Counted from the stretch's first letter, positions 46,757 to 58,619 are shown. The stretch is DNA of 64,000 nucleotides from Chinchilla lanigera (GCF_000276665.1 NW_004955433.1:19621981-19685980); one strand, 5' to 3'. Numbers and translations are program-made. The notes: generated by a model from the sequence alone, not told the origin.

Positions 46757-47113
46757 CATTAGTCAGCTTTCCTGCTGCTTGGACATACTACATAACACCC
46801 ACAACTTCAAGGAAGAGAACTTTAATTTTTCTCACCTTTTCAGAGGATTCAGTCCATGGTGGGCTGATTCTAAAGCAGAAATAACTTGGCAGAAGGGAGT
46901 GGTTGAGCAAAGCTGTTTAGTTCATGGCTGTGGGAAACAAAGCAGGGGAACAACACCAGAGAGGAAGTAGAGAGGGACCACATGTAGATCTCAAATTCAT
47001 GCCTCTGTAACCCATCAGACATACCTATGGGTGAGATGCACCAATCCTGTGGGTAGGTCCCGAGATGATTATGTTAACACAATTAAGCCTGTCCATCACC
47101 AAGTGTTTATACC
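46757..47113 (-). mobile_element. MaLR/MT-type LTR, antisense
   Basis: The plus strand starts 'cattagtcagctttcctgct', then 'cataacacccacaacttcaa', 'gaagagaactttaatttttc', 'attcagtccatggtgggctg' and, far on, 'gggtgagatgcaccaatcct' and 'aattaagcctgtccatcacc'. This is the reverse complement of an LTR of the MT/MaLR type. The ends are approximate. Confidence 0.65.
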
Positions 47114-47334
47114 ATGTCTAACATACATATACACACACATATGCTCATAGATAACATCCTCACTGTACGTTCTTTTTATGATTAAAGCCATACTCTAATC
47201 ATTTCAAGAGCGATAAAGAGCTTGGATTTCAAGGGAATACAAAGATCTACAACAAGTGACAGTGAAAGAGGTGGCATACAAACTAGATGCACTTTGCTGA
47301 ATGTACAAAAAGATCAGGGAAAGAGGCCCTGACA

Positions 47335-47490
47335 TGACAAGCACTGCACTTTACAATTCTATTTCACCTGCACAACACCTTATAAAGTCAGTAATGTTTT
47401 CCCATTTTGTGGAAATGAGAATACTGAAGCATTAAGCAATTAAAGTCACACAGCTCTAATTCAAGCCAAAATTCACTTAGTGACAGCATT
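47335..47490 (-). mobile_element. MIR SINE, antisense
   Basis: 'acaagcactgcactttacaa', 'ctatttcacctgcacaacac', 'cccattttgtggaaatgaga', 'gaagcattaagcaatt' and 'gtcacacagctctaattcaa' follow the antisense MIR order. Confidence 0.72.
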
Positions 47491-47623
47491 CATTTCATAC
47501 TCTCTTGTTTATTCTTTCTGGAGGGGTTTTGGTAAAGCCTCAGAAACTGCCGAAAATGGCTTTTGGATATAGCTTGAGTGGTCAGTAAACTGCAGAAAAG
47601 GAAGTAGTAGGACTGAATTTTCA

Positions 47624-47669
<46 letters not shown>

Positions 47670-47671
47670 GA
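47624..47671. repeat. (CTAT)n tetranucleotide microsatellite
   Basis: About 11-12 uninterrupted units, a likely polymorphic STR. Confidence 0.96.
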
Positions 47672-47783
47672 TATACACATGTGTATACAAAGGATGATTT
47701 TGTTAGGTAAGATTGTATGTTTATTATTTTTGATGTTAAAATGTGCTTCTTCTAGGAAAAATTTTATTAGAAATCAGTACATA

Positions 47784-47840
47784 TTTTTTCTTCTTAGGTA
47801 TCTACTATGGGAGGTTTTTTCTTCTTAGGTATCTACTATG
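47784..47840. repeat. Tandem duplication, period 31
   Basis: A 26-base segment (T run, then 'cttcttaggtatctactatg') occurs at 47784-47809 and identically at 47815-47840, separated by 'ggagg'. The identity suggests a recent local duplication. Confidence 0.93.
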
Positions 47841-48048
47841 TTTCATCAACTTTTGCTGATATCTTTTCCTCTACAGGTTCATTGAATTATGATTGAAAAA
47901 TAAAAATTCTATATATTTCAAATGCAGAGAATTTTGATATATGTGTGCATAATATGAAATGATTATCATAGCCAAACTAATTAATATATCCATAATTTCA
48001 CATAGTTATCTACTTTGGGGTGGAGATTCTTAAAATATACTTTCAGCA

Positions 48049-48148
48049 GGGGCTGGGGATTTAGCTCAGCGGCAAAGTGCCTGCCTGGCAAGCACAAGGT
48101 CGTGAGTTCAGTTCCCGGTACCGGAGAAAAACCAAAAAAAAAAAATAT
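48049..48148 (+). mobile_element. ID SINE, sense, with perfect 14-bp TSD
   Basis: The core runs from 'ggggctggggatttagctca' to 'cccggtaccggagaaaaacc' and an A-rich tail. The perfect direct repeat 'atatactttcagca' occurs at 48035-48048 and 48149-48162. Confidence 0.95.
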
Positions 48149-48565
48149 ATATACTTTCAGCAAATTTTAAGTTTAAAATACATTATTAATCACTGTACTC
48201 AACTTGTATTTTATATTTCCAGTACTTTTAATTCTAATAACTGAGGTTTTTAGCTTTTGGGCAATTTCTTAATATCTCGTCTTTGACACTGATACTAACA
48301 GGATTTCCTTCACTTTAAAGCACAATAATATTGCTTTGTGTGTGACTTTGTCTCTGTGTATTTGGACTTCTCTCCAAAATAAGGATATTTCAACACATTT
48401 ATCTGTCCATTCACCTGTTGAAGAAGACATAACCTACTTCTATATGTATGCCAGGAGTACCCCTTTTCCCTAAAATTGTTTCTACTTATTATTTGAAGTC
48501 TCAAATTTCCATATTCATAGAAAATAAATTTGTGACATTTATTCATTTATGTTTGATTCAGCAAG

Positions 48566-49032
48566 TGTAGTCAGAATTACAAGATAATGCATTTATTACA
48601 GGACACATAATTTATAGCATTATTTTATTATATTCATGCAAAGAGTCAAATGCAGAGGAGTGCAGGAAATTTGTCTGTATAATAGAGACCCAAAGAATCC
48701 AGCTGAGGAACTGGATCCCACGGCAATGCTCTGCAGGAGTCCAGGTGAAGATTTAGTGTCTGTGGCAATGACCTCCATGAGTCCAACTAGGGGCCTAGGG
48801 CCCACGACAATGTTTCATGATAGTCTGTTCCAAGGATCTGCACTGAGAAACCCAAAAGTCAGTGGTGGAAGCTAGAAAGTCTGTGCCAGTGGGGTCAAAG
48901 ACAAGTGCCAACAGTTGGAGGGATCTACACTGGAGCCAGTAAACAATATTCAAGGTAAGGACCAGAGCTCCCCACAAAAGAACCTAAGCCATCCTCAGCT
49001 ACAGTGAAAGCCTTACCCCTCCAATAAGAACA
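48566..49032 (-). mobile_element. LTR-like element of unassigned family, antisense (copy 2, first part)
   Basis: The sequence follows copy 1 (9025-9675) from its border 'tgtagtcag' through 'ggacacataatttatagcat', 'gatcccacggcaatgctctg', 'gtcagtggtggaagctagaa' and 'ggatctacactggagccagt' to 'cctccaataagaacat'. An L1 then interrupts it. The flank 'gcaag' (48561-48565) matches 'gtaag' after the far end (49726-49730) at 4 of 5. Confidence 0.72.
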
Positions 49033-49550
49033 TTTGAGTTCATATAAAAAATGAATCTTTATAAAATGGAGCACTATTCAGCTATAAAAAAGAATACAGT
49101 CAAAGGTTTTATAGGTAAAATGATGCAAATAGAGACCATAGTCATAAAGGAAATAAATCAAACTCACATGTGTAAACATCATATCATCTCCTTAGTGTAA
49201 GAAACTGAAGAAGTAAATAAGATCCCAAATCTACAATAGATATTGTGACAGAAAAAGAAACTGCTCAAACAAACAAAACAAAACAAAAACTGGGTTGGGT
49301 GAGAGGAGAAAAAAAGGGAGGGAAAAGAAAATATACATATACAAAAGATAGATAAGATAGTTATACTACTGATTTAGTTCGTTGAAGAAAACCATTTGCG
49401 CTTATATTGTTTGGTCAATTTTGCATGTCTATATATTGTAATCTGAGTAACTACCTTGAAGATAAAAATTTGCAATATATTAACCATTGTTAATCTCCTA
49501 TTATCTTGTTTTGAAATTCTGTATTTTTTTTTCTCTTTGAAGTTAAAAAG
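49033..49550 (+). mobile_element. L1 3' end, sense, inserted in the LTR-like element
   Basis: 'ggagcactattcagctataa', 'agagaccatagtcataaagg', 'aaatcaaactcacatgtgta' and then the UTR marks 'atctgagtaactaccttgaa' and 'tatcttgttttgaaattctg' identify the end of ORF2 and the 3' UTR. Copy 1 of the host element is uninterrupted at this point, which proves the insertion. The duplication at the junction is too A-rich to fix. Confidence 0.88.
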
Positions 49551-49725
49551 ATATAGAAAGCCAGCATGACAGGCTTCTCCAGGAAAATCAACAATTCACC
49601 ATCTTCCCCTCCAGTTGTCTTTTTATGCTGTTGACAATAGTCCTCAGATATGCAGTGCACACCCAGCAGCACACTGATTCAGATCATCTGGGCATTACAA
49701 GTTGACCATTAATTAATCCACCACA
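49551..49725 (-). mobile_element. LTR-like element of unassigned family, antisense (copy 2, second part)
   Basis: The match to copy 1 resumes with 'gaaagccagcatgacaggct' and continues 'ccagttgtctttttatgctg', 'gcattacaagttgaccatta' to the shared border 'atccaccaca'. Confidence 0.75.
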
Positions 49726-49730
49726 GTAAG

Positions 49731-51831
49731 TATGTGAGAAATATTTGTTTTTAAACAACTACTACTTTAAATGTTTAGGTTTTGTAAACCAGTGATCAGT
49801 AGAAGAAGCATATGAAAAGGAAAGACATAAGAGAACAATGACAGAAAGAGCAGAGGAGAGCAGAGGTGACTGTAAAGCGAAAGTAGTTGATTAAATATTG
49901 GTCACACTGTAGATTGTCACATGAAGATTCAAAAGACAAGTATTTGGCATAAAACTTGTGAAACTATTTCTGTTTGCAAAGTGGTACAGACATTCTCGAT
50001 GAACTTGTATTTTGTTTATTTCATTTCCAAATGCATTTCACTTACTTTAGAAGCAAAGATCAAAGGACCAAGTGATTTTCTTTTGTTTAACTTTTATAAT
50101 CACTTATATATGGGAGTTTTACAAATGTGGACACTTTACTCATAATGCAAGCAGAAAAGTACTTATATTTGAAAGGGGGAATAGTTGTGGCATTTGGACT
50201 TCTCTTGAAAATAAGGACATTCTATATTTCCCATGTGATGCTGTCCCAAATTCCATGGGACACAATATTCCTGAGTGTGGCCAGAAATTCAAAAAACACA
50301 GCCTCCTCAGGGATAAAATACTTTTAGCACTGTAGCTTGGAGGAGACATCTGTTCTTTCCCTGAGCATGTGAGTGCCTTTCACTATTTGATATGCTTATG
50401 ACAAAATCAACAATTCAACTAATACTCCATTAACCACTGGCTTCAGTAACAGTGATGACACTGAGTTTTCAGTGTGACTGGATCCTACAATACCTAAAAC
50501 AGAGTTCTGTAAATATTACTGTAGGGAGGTTCCTGCAGCAGCTACTGGGTGTATTGTAAATGTCTATTTCCTCAAGGGAGGGCTTCTTGTCTGACAGTTT
50601 CACAATGTTTCTATGTTTAGTTGACAGAGACCAGATTTCCTTTGACAATTGTAACAGAGACAATTGTAGTTCTCTGGCAATAGTATGAAATGTATAGAAC
50701 CTTATAATTTCACATTCAAATTTGAAAGGGAAAGGCATTTTCTCACTTTGAAATGTATTATTGCAGTGGGAACTTTCCCAAGTAAATAGCATAAGTTATT
50801 TTTCTATAAATAGATAGAATTTGAACACTTGACTCCAATACTTCAGGGTTCTATGCTCTGTCTATTACCAAAGCCATTTCTTGTACATGCTATCTTGAAG
50901 CATTATCTTCTCTGAATTATACCTTATTAATTTCTGAAGGATTGATGTTGCTATATTAAATTTTATAAAATCTTTTCAGTTATTATTTAATAAGAAGTAC
51001 TGTTTGTTTTATGAAACAAACTCACTTATTTTCCACTGATCTCCTCATAACAATGATTGGTTAATGTCTCCATGTACCTTTAATAAAGAACTATAGGTAT
51101 TTAAGATTGATAATATTACTGTGATTTGGATGAAACACTGCTTGAGAAAATACCACATTGCATATGTTAAATAGAGCTATTACATAAGAATGGATTCTAA
51201 ATGACAGTGGAAACAAGGATATGACACTACAGAAAGCCTATTTCTGAATAGAGCAAATAGAATTTGTTGCAACAATTTCTTAGTTGTCATTTGTGTTTGA
51301 TATGGCTTTATAAACACACTTTTTGTGAAATCTTAGCAGTGTAAAAGATAAGGCCATTTTTCTTTGTAGAAACTATTCACTTTAACAGTTTGATTGGGAT
51401 ACTTCCTAAACAAGATGGTTTATTTTGGTTATGCCCCACCCCTGGAAAGAGATCTGTGGAGTGTATTGTATAATAGCAAACATTTCTCTTTCCTTTTTTT
51501 TTTTTTTTTTTGTAATACTAATTTAAGATATAGAGATAGTGAAGGTAGATTTTGGTATATAAAGAATGTCATCCTTTTAAAATGCTAAAAGCTCTGTTTC
51601 TTCATAGAAAAAGTCTTTCAGATATGCTTTGAAGATCTACCTAACGGGCTGAGTCTTTCCAAAAAGTTCTGTGAGACATTGACTTAGGTCTTTCTGGTAG
51701 TTAATAATCAATTTTATTTCATCCTGTAATTTATTTTGGTTCAGGAAATCTTTTTTATTTTTCTTTGAGAATCCGTTGCCATCAGAGAAGAACATTTAGG
51801 CCACTAAGAATATTCTTGAATTTATAGTAAA
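49731..51831. other. Repeat-poor AT-rich block
   Basis: No repeat family or gene is recognised in 2.1 kb. Overlapping short frames at 50.07-50.35 kb and the 107-codon minus frame at 50469-50792 have no known domain. Confidence 0.4.
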
Positions 51832-52180
51832 TGACGGCCTGTTCAGGGGGCCCAAGGGAGATTTTCAAGGGTGAGGTCCCAAAGTTAAAGAACACAAGTG
51901 TGCAAGACATCAGCAACAGCAGGTAGCATGGAACAGAGTGAGCAGGTCACAAGTGTGCAAGAGCACAAGCATGCAAGAGCACGAGCAAGAGCCACCTGCT
52001 TCTTCATTGTGTACTTCTTACACAGTTTGTTATCACATATTTACATTCCTACATAATGCCATAACCAGTGCATTCATGTTTACCTGTGCAAACTTGTGGT
52101 TATATAACTACCCCATCATGCACCTGTGCTGGATAACAGGGTCACGTACTCAGGTGTCCTTAGAGGCCCCTGAGCTTTGA
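51832..52180. other. Unassigned G+C-richer segment with short imperfect repeats
   Basis: This stretch contains three related units ('cacaagtgtgcaaga' twice, then 'cacaagcatgcaaga', between 51.89 and 51.98 kb) and looks like a repeat-derived block, possibly LTR-like, but no family is recognised. Confidence 0.35.
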
Positions 52181-52237
52181 AGTAGTCTGAATGGTTCCTG
52201 GTAGTAAAAAACTGAATAGTTCACTCTTTAGGAAAAC

Positions 52238-52334
52238 ATTGTCTTTTTCTTTCCTCTTGAAAATGCTGGAAATCAAACTCATTGTCTTGGATATGTTAGG
52301 CAAGCATTCTAACTCTGAGGTGCATCCTCTGCCT
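52238..52334 (-). mobile_element. Old tRNA-type (ID-like) SINE, antisense
   Basis: A T/C-rich stretch is followed by 'gctggaaatcaaactcattg', 'ggatatgttaggcaagcatt' and 'ctaactctgaggtgcatcct', a diverged antisense ID-like order. Confidence 0.6.
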
Positions 52335-52899
52335 TCTGATTTTTTCAGTTTGCTATGGAAGAATGCAGATAGCATGGCACATCCTCCATCTGGATATAGG
52401 CCTTGATATCTCTCACGTACATTGCATGCGCCTCATATCTGAGTATTACTCAAGGAATCAGCTTTACTAAATCTTCATTAAATATAACTTCATTAAATTT
52501 CACTTCCTACATCTTTTTAATATTGCTTCTCAGTCTTCCAGGTCTTGACCAATCAAGTCCTTTTAAACTTTCACTAAATTTTTTTTCATGATCGCCTGTG
52601 TTTGCTTGGTTCCAAAGTTTGTGCCGCGTACTTGAGAATTTTATTATGTATAGATTGATAGATATGGTGCTACATACAATATACTGTGGTACTCTGTTAT
52701 AGTTCTAAATTTTCATTTAGTTGCTGCTGTTGTTTAATAAACTGTTCTAGGAGTCAGTGGATTGTCATTCTATCATGTTTACAGGTTTTGTAGGATAATG
52801 ACTTGGAGTGGGGCCCAATGTGAATGACCTTTCTGATTCATTGTGTCAGACCTTTGGAAGGAGTTTGTGGGACAAGCTTAGAAAATTGTGTAGAAGTGG

Positions 52900-52978
52900 G
52901 TTAGAAAACCTATTCCTATCATCTTGTTTTGAAATTCTATATCATTTTTATCTTTTTTTCTCTAAAATAAAAAAAAAT
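52900..52978 (+). mobile_element. L1 3' UTR end, sense, short
   Basis: 'tatcatcttgttttgaaatt', then a T-rich run and 'tctctaaaataaaaaaa', matches the end of the L1 3' UTR seen at 49.5 kb and 62.5 kb. It is a severely 5'-truncated insertion. Confidence 0.7.
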
Positions 52979-53034
52979 CAAATACTATAAATATAATGTA
53001 AACACTGATACTGTTGAGGTTCATAAGGCCAGAA

Positions 53035-53275
53035 TACTCAAAAGAACGTGAGCAGGAAAAGCCTTGCTGATGAGGACTCTGAGGGAAAAGAATCTCTGTT
53101 GAGTACTGGACTACTCATGGCACATGCTGGCAAAACATTTGCCAGCATTATATCCATGCCCTGGGACTTTGTGTGAGGCAGAGATTAAAGGTGATAGAAG
53201 ATGGCTCTAGCCATGGAAGTTCGAAGACAGCACAGCATTCTGGCTATGACATGAGTTTTTCTGGATGTTTTAAAT
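53035..53275 (+). mobile_element. MaLR internal-region fragment, sense
   Basis: 'gaacgtgagcaggaaaagcc', 'ggcaaaacatttgccagcat', 'tccatgccctgggactttgt', 'gtgtgaggcagagattaaag' and 'cgaagacagcacagcattct' follow the order of MaLR internal sequence as I know it. No LTR adjoins it here. The call is by eye. Confidence 0.5.
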
Positions 53276-54777
53276 CAGTTTACAGTAAGAATCAAGAGCA
53301 AAAAGTAAAAGAGAAAGATTTGAAACACTTGTAGTTTTGCTGGAGAAGGAATACGTAATGAGATTAGCAAAACCTATTCATTTTTGTCAAACATTTGTAT
53401 CTGTATATATTTATCTATGACCCGTAATTCTATCAGGGCTGCTTAACATTGTTATCTTACACTTGGGAATTTATTATAAGGAAAGACCACAAGTGGAACA
53501 AAATCCTCTAAAGTTGTGGATATTTTTAAGATAGTCCTACACACACACACACACACATGCACAAACTTAAGTAACAATGTGATATTAGTTAGTTAATTTT
53601 GAAATATAGCCATAGAGTTTTAAAAGGTATATTTATATAGACAACAAAACAAAAGGCAATTTGCAAGACTGAAATTGCTTAAATAGCTAGCATACAATGG
53701 TTAGAATTATGCATACTAAATTCTGTTTTCTTTCACTATGACATTAATATAAAGTTAAAATATTAAGTCTTGAAAAATTTTGGGACCTTTGTAAGAAATA
53801 ATGTGGCTCACTTTTCAGATGAATATTAGAAATTATCTCTATCTCTTTGTAGATCAAATGAAGTTTATGTCCAGTTTAGAAATCTCTATAACCACTAATT
53901 GTCCTGAGGGGTTTAACTTGTAGATGAAGATGACCTTTAGTGTGAAGGTGTCTCTACATCAAAAGTAATTTGAACTGCAGCAAAATACATGTAGAACACC
54001 CAGAAAAATTTTAGTGTTGAGTGTGCTTTTGTGCACATGTACAGGTTTCCTGAAAGTTATCTTTCCTCTCTTGTCTTCTCACATTTTGCTTCTGAAATTG
54101 CCTGAGATACCAGTTTCCAAGTATTCCACCTAATAAGTGATCTCTGGTTACTTCACTTCAGATCAAGTTAATTTTGGGGAACATTTGCTTTTGCCTTCTG
54201 CAGTAAAACTCTTCAAAGTCAACCTCTTCTTATTTGCTGCTTTCCCTCCTATGCAGAATTTGACTGTCTATTTCAAATGCTCTAGGTATTTTGTCTCTGT
54301 TTGCACTTTCCAATTTATTTCAGCTATAACCTACTGTAGTCATTCTAAAACTAAGTAGAATGCTGTGATTTTCCTTCAATTAAATATAACACTCTTTCTT
54401 AGGTCCTATACTAACAATTCGAATTTGACTGGTCTGGAGTGTGGAATGGACATAGGGATGTTCAAAGAACTAGATGTTGAAAATTACTATTCCACTGGAA
54501 TGATCCGCTTCAATTTTCCACAGATATCATTTCCTTCTGCAGTTTAAAAATGTTTCACAATATAAGACAGTGACTTATACTTGAGGATTAGCAAAAGAGC
54601 TGGCATGGGATTTCATTCTGCCTGCCACGGTACTATAGAACTCATAACTGAAATGTGTGTTATCCGCAGTGTCCAAGCCAATTTTACATATAAAGATGTA
54701 CAAATAAATATGTAAGCACATCTACTCACATACATGAATAAACAAATAATTAACTTTAGATGGTAAAAAACCTTTTT
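53276..54777. other. Unique AT-rich DNA with a short (CA)n
   Basis: A (CA)n of about 8-9 units lies at 53540-53556. No other repeat or gene is recognised. Confidence 0.45.
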
Positions 54778-54868
54778 CTTACTTTTTTTGTAGTTCTTGG
54801 TATTAAACCCAGGGCGTGGCCCATGCTAGGCAAGCAGGATACCACATAGTTACATACCTGGCCCACAA
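54778..54868 (-). mobile_element. tRNA-type (ID-like) SINE, antisense, diverged
   Basis: 'tagttcttggtattaaaccc', 'agggcgtggcccatgctagg' and 'caagcaggataccacatagt' followed by 'catacctggccc' give the antisense order of a diverged ID-like element. Confidence 0.68.
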
Positions 54869-55084
54869 CTACTTTACTAAAAAAAAACAAAACACCACTT
54901 TTATAAGTGAGCATAACACCTGTTGTTTTGTTCCCATTATTACAGAACAGAAAGCCTACTTTTTTATTCCAAGTTTTCTTCCCTTGTGACTGACACCTCC
55001 ATACATTCAGATGTTCAAATCTGAACCCCGTGTTCCATCCTTCATACAATCTTTCTACACTCTTCCAACTGCTGTTTCCTGAGA

Positions 55085-55425
55085 AGTCTTGGTCCAGGGT
55101 GGAGCTCTTATGAGATGCTGTAGACTTTCAGAACATGGGGCCTTATGAGAGGTCCTAAGGTCCTTAGGTCACAGGTATGTTCTCTCAAAAAGAATTGTGA
55201 GAGCCTGGCCTGTGCTCTTGCACTATGCTTCTTGGTTCATGAGGTGAGCAGTTTGTTATGCATTGCATTCTGGCCATGACATCAGAGGTCCAATACAGAC
55301 AGTATCTGATGCTGGGTTACTATTGAAAATTCCAAAACCATGAGAAAAAATAAACCCTTTCTCTTTATAACTTAATTTCTTCAAGTATTTTGTTATAATA
55401 ATAGGAACCTGGCTAATGCACATGC
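55085..55425 (+). mobile_element. MaLR-type LTR, sense, diverged
   Basis: 'catggggccttatgagaggt', 'attctggccatgacatcaga', 'ccaaaaccatgagaaaaaat', 'aataaaccctttctctttat' and 'caagtattttgttataataa' with 'ctggctaatgca' at the end follow the MaLR order, including a polyadenylation signal. Confidence 0.62.
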
Positions 55426-57121
55426 AAAGTTAACTGGTAAGTACTGTTGATCATATCTCCTTAATAAATCTATAATATGTACCATTTCTTTAAAGTTCCC
55501 ATTGACAACTTTTCTCATTGAGCCTATAATCAAAATAGCATCTCTGTTATCATCCTGCCTCTGATACATGCATTTCAAAGCTATCTCTCTAACAGACTGT
55601 ATCTTTTTTATAATGCTAAAATATAAAAGAAAATCAATTCATGTTACTCTCTTGCTTTAAGAGTTTTGTTGCTTCCCCCATAACATTTCTATAAAAAACT
55701 GAAACCCTTTTCTACGCATATATACAGGAAGTTTAGAGTCTGACTCATTTTTAAAACTTTAGCTTCATTGCCTGATTCTCTCCCACATAAGCTTTTATCT
55801 TGAGACACACCAGAAAGTATCAGTGCCCTTTTTTTAAAGTGATTTTTTTTCCTCTTGGGTGTCTACCAAAGTGCTTGTAAGAAGTGGCATCCTTGCTGTT
55901 TATGAAAAATAAGAAAGTTGTTATCTTTCAGGAAAGGTGAAAACAGCTGAGGGTCCCTGGGTCGGATTTGAAAATGTCTGCATCAGGAAAAGGAAGTTCT
56001 CCTTCCTTGGGCCTTTGACAGTCGTGGCAACTTTTAGCATTGCATGTGTAGAGCCAGACGCTGGCTTCATCTGCTTGGCAGAGGGGAAGAGAGACACTGG
56101 AAGGGCTGCCAAGTTTTGTATAGAAGAGCTTTCAGATCCAGAGCAGAGACCCTTAAGGACCAGTGAGCCCAGTCTGCCAACTTCATGCCCAAGGACTTGG
56201 CAGGCACCTAGTTGTCCTCATTAAAATACAGTTTGGATCATGGCACTTTTCATTCTGACCCAGCTGCAGCCAAGGTAAAATACAAATGATAGGAGACACA
56301 TACACATGCACAGAGCAAACCAAAAATTTAACCCAGAAATAGGCAACACATCAAACTCATTTTTAATTGTTGTCAGCAGAATGCTGCATAGGTAACTCCA
56401 TGCCTCTAGAGCATTTCTTTTATATCTCATTTCTTTCATTGTGGTTTTTTTTTCTAGATGCTCTAATTATTTCCAATTTTAATATCCCCCCACTGGCTTT
56501 AATTAAACTTTCTGTAGTTTCAGCTTGTTTGCCAGGCAGGTTTCCTTTCATTTTCAAAGCCCATTCCAATTCTCCAGTCCATGCAGTCAAGGTAATCTGG
56601 AAGTTTGTTAAATCCTTGTTTCCTCCGGAGTCTCTTGCATTTTTGCCCTGTGATTTCTGTGATTACTCACTAAGGGCTCAGCTGCCTGGAGAGCCTCTGT
56701 TTGCTGAGATTAGAGAGGTTGCTGCACTCCACATTTTTTCTCCCATGTCACTTCAGCTCCTCATTCCCGCCTAAGTGAAAGATACTGTCATCACATTCTG
56801 ATTACTCAAGATTCATGTAATTTCTATTTAATCTTACATGGTCTTTGCACTCTGGCAGGAAATATCACCAGCAAGTTCTGAGATACATAGAGCTACAAGA
56901 ACACTAATGATTTATTGGAAGGACAAATGAATACATCTATGGAATCACAATGAGTACACAACGGCAGTCCTTTTCTCCTCATACTTTGGAAGCAGAGATA
57001 GGTGACTTGTCAACAACCATGACCAAGGCTACCCCTTTCCTATTTCTGACTATATCTCTTCCCTTCCTTCTTTCCCACTTCATGTTATTTTCTCACCACA
57101 CAGTTGCCCTTATAACTTAAA
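55426..57121. other. Repeat-poor block with G+C-richer 55.9-56.8 kb
   Basis: No repeat family is recognised. 55.92-56.22 kb and 56.38-56.79 kb are richer in G+C than the surroundings and carry open frames of 95 codons (55937-56224) and 135 codons (56367-56774). Neither has a recognised domain. They could be conserved non-coding DNA, an exon of an unknown transcript, or chance. Confidence 0.4.
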
Positions 57122-57512
57122 GCTAAAAGGTCCCCCACCAAAATGTCTCATGTGTTCAGAGGTGGTGGAGTTTATGGAATGTGATAGGATTATGTGGGTA
57201 TTATGCTCATCAGTGGCTTAATCCATTGAAAGTTCATAGCTGAATGTACTGCTAGATAATGGGGCCTGAATAGAAGTGGTGGATAACCTGGAAGGCCTAC
57301 TCTTGTCCCCAAAACAGTTCTAGACTTTTGCTTGTTTCCTGGACGCCATGGTTTGACCAGCTTTCCTCCACATTGCCCTCCCATTGTGCCATTTCAGCCT
57401 TGGCTCCAGGCAACTATGCATAGACTGAACCCTCTGAAACTATAAGCTCCAATCTGCTCCTTATGTTGCATATGTCAGGTATGTCAGCCTAGTAGTGGGA
57501 AACTGGCAGGTA
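57122..57512 (+). mobile_element. MaLR-type LTR, sense, diverged
   Basis: 'cccccaccaaaatgtctcat', 'gggcctgaatagaagtggtg', 'gctccaggcaactatgcata', 'gactgaaccctctgaaacta' and 'catatgtcaggtatgtcagc' follow the MaLR order, though the polyadenylation signal is eroded. Confidence 0.6.
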
Positions 57513-57956
57513 ACCTGTAATATCCTAGTCTTTATTTATTTATTTTTATGTATCTCCTTTCCTGAGTGCTTCTGTAACTCTCTTGACTAAATCAATCAAT
57601 TTTATTATTCTTAGTGGTTCTCTCAAGACAAAAGTGCAAAAGAAAAATAATACATATGTGGACCTTTAATACATTTCCAAATTATCAAAATAAAATTGTA
57701 TTTGCTCAAGTTGAGTGAAAGATTTATTCTTCATTCAAAAGATTATAGGTGGTAAAAGTAGTAAATATGGCCATCTACCTATAACAGATGCTAGGAGGCA
57801 AATTATTTGAGAATGTAATCCAAAGTATTTTTCAAACCCAGGTTGGACTTGTGTGAAAGACCAGCAAACATTTTGCTTGAATCATCTAATAACACTTTGA
57901 TAAGATTCATTTAGCCTCTATAGTTTTCTTAAATATTTATAATAAAGTGTAAAATA
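57513..57956. other. Unique AT-rich DNA, nothing recognised
   Basis: No gene or repeat family is recognised. Confidence 0.4.
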
Positions 57957-57970
57957 TTAGTGTATGTCTT

Positions 57971-58085
57971 TTGTTTGTTTGTTTGTTTGTTTTTGTTTGT
58001 TTTTTTCTCCAGTACCGGGAACTGAACTCACAACCTTGCGCTTGCCAGGCAGGCGCTTTTGCCGCTGAGCTAAATCTTCAGCCTC
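57971..58085 (-). mobile_element. ID SINE, antisense, with perfect 14-bp TSD
   Basis: A (TTTG)n-type tail is followed by 'ccagtaccgggaactgaact', 'ttgcgcttgccaggcaggcg' and 'gccgctgagctaaatcttca'. The perfect direct repeat 'ttagtgtatgtctt' occurs at 57957-57970 and 58086-58099. Confidence 0.95.
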
Positions 58086-58358
58086 TTAGTGTATGTCTTA
58101 ATCTAAAAGATGAAGCACATAGTGGATCAACTATTCTTATTTCTCACTATGAACATTTGTTATTATTCCTGTAATTTAAATTGGGATCTTTCTGTAGCAT
58201 AATACAGAGAACAGGAAAATAAATTTCATACCAAATTGAAACATAAATAAAAATATCTCTTAAAAGACTACATTTATCTTCATCAAACCTATATAAAGTG
58301 TTTTAAAGAAATTTTTCTAAATCACAATTTCTCAAAATTTTAAAGAACAATGGATTTT

Positions 58359-58460
58359 TGTTGTTGTTGTTGTTATTATTTTTCTGGTACCTGGAATCGA
58401 ACTCATGACTTTGTGCTTGCCAGGTAGGTGCTGTGCTGCTGAGCTAAATCCTCAGCCCCC
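58359..58460 (-). mobile_element. ID SINE, antisense, with perfect 15-bp TSD
   Basis: A (TTG)n-type tail is followed by 'ctggtacctggaatcgaact', 'tgtgcttgccaggtaggtgc' and 'gctgagctaaatcctcagcc'. The perfect direct repeat 'agaacaatggatttt' occurs at 58344-58358 and 58461-58475. Confidence 0.95.
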
Positions 58461-58619
58461 AGAACAATGGATTTTCTAAACATGTTTATCCAAGTTAATT
58501 ATTATTTTCCAATTTATCATCAGCAGATCCTAAATATTAAAAATTTCTCAGCCCCTTAAAGAGACTTTTTAAAAATTCTGTTGAAAATGTGAGCAATAGT
58601 AATGGCTTATGTGAAGCAT

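Noticed and set aside
47624..47671. Regular short repeats as a CRISPR-like array
   Set aside because: A pure tetranucleotide microsatellite without spacers, in a mammalian genome.
11881..48148. ID cores as functional tRNA genes
   Set aside because: They have tRNA-like A and B box regions, but also A tails, target duplications and many copies, and do not fold as complete tRNAs by inspection; they are SINEs.
50469..50792. 107-codon minus frame at 50.5 kb
   Set aside because: No domain, no splice context that stands out, and AT-rich composition; likely chance.
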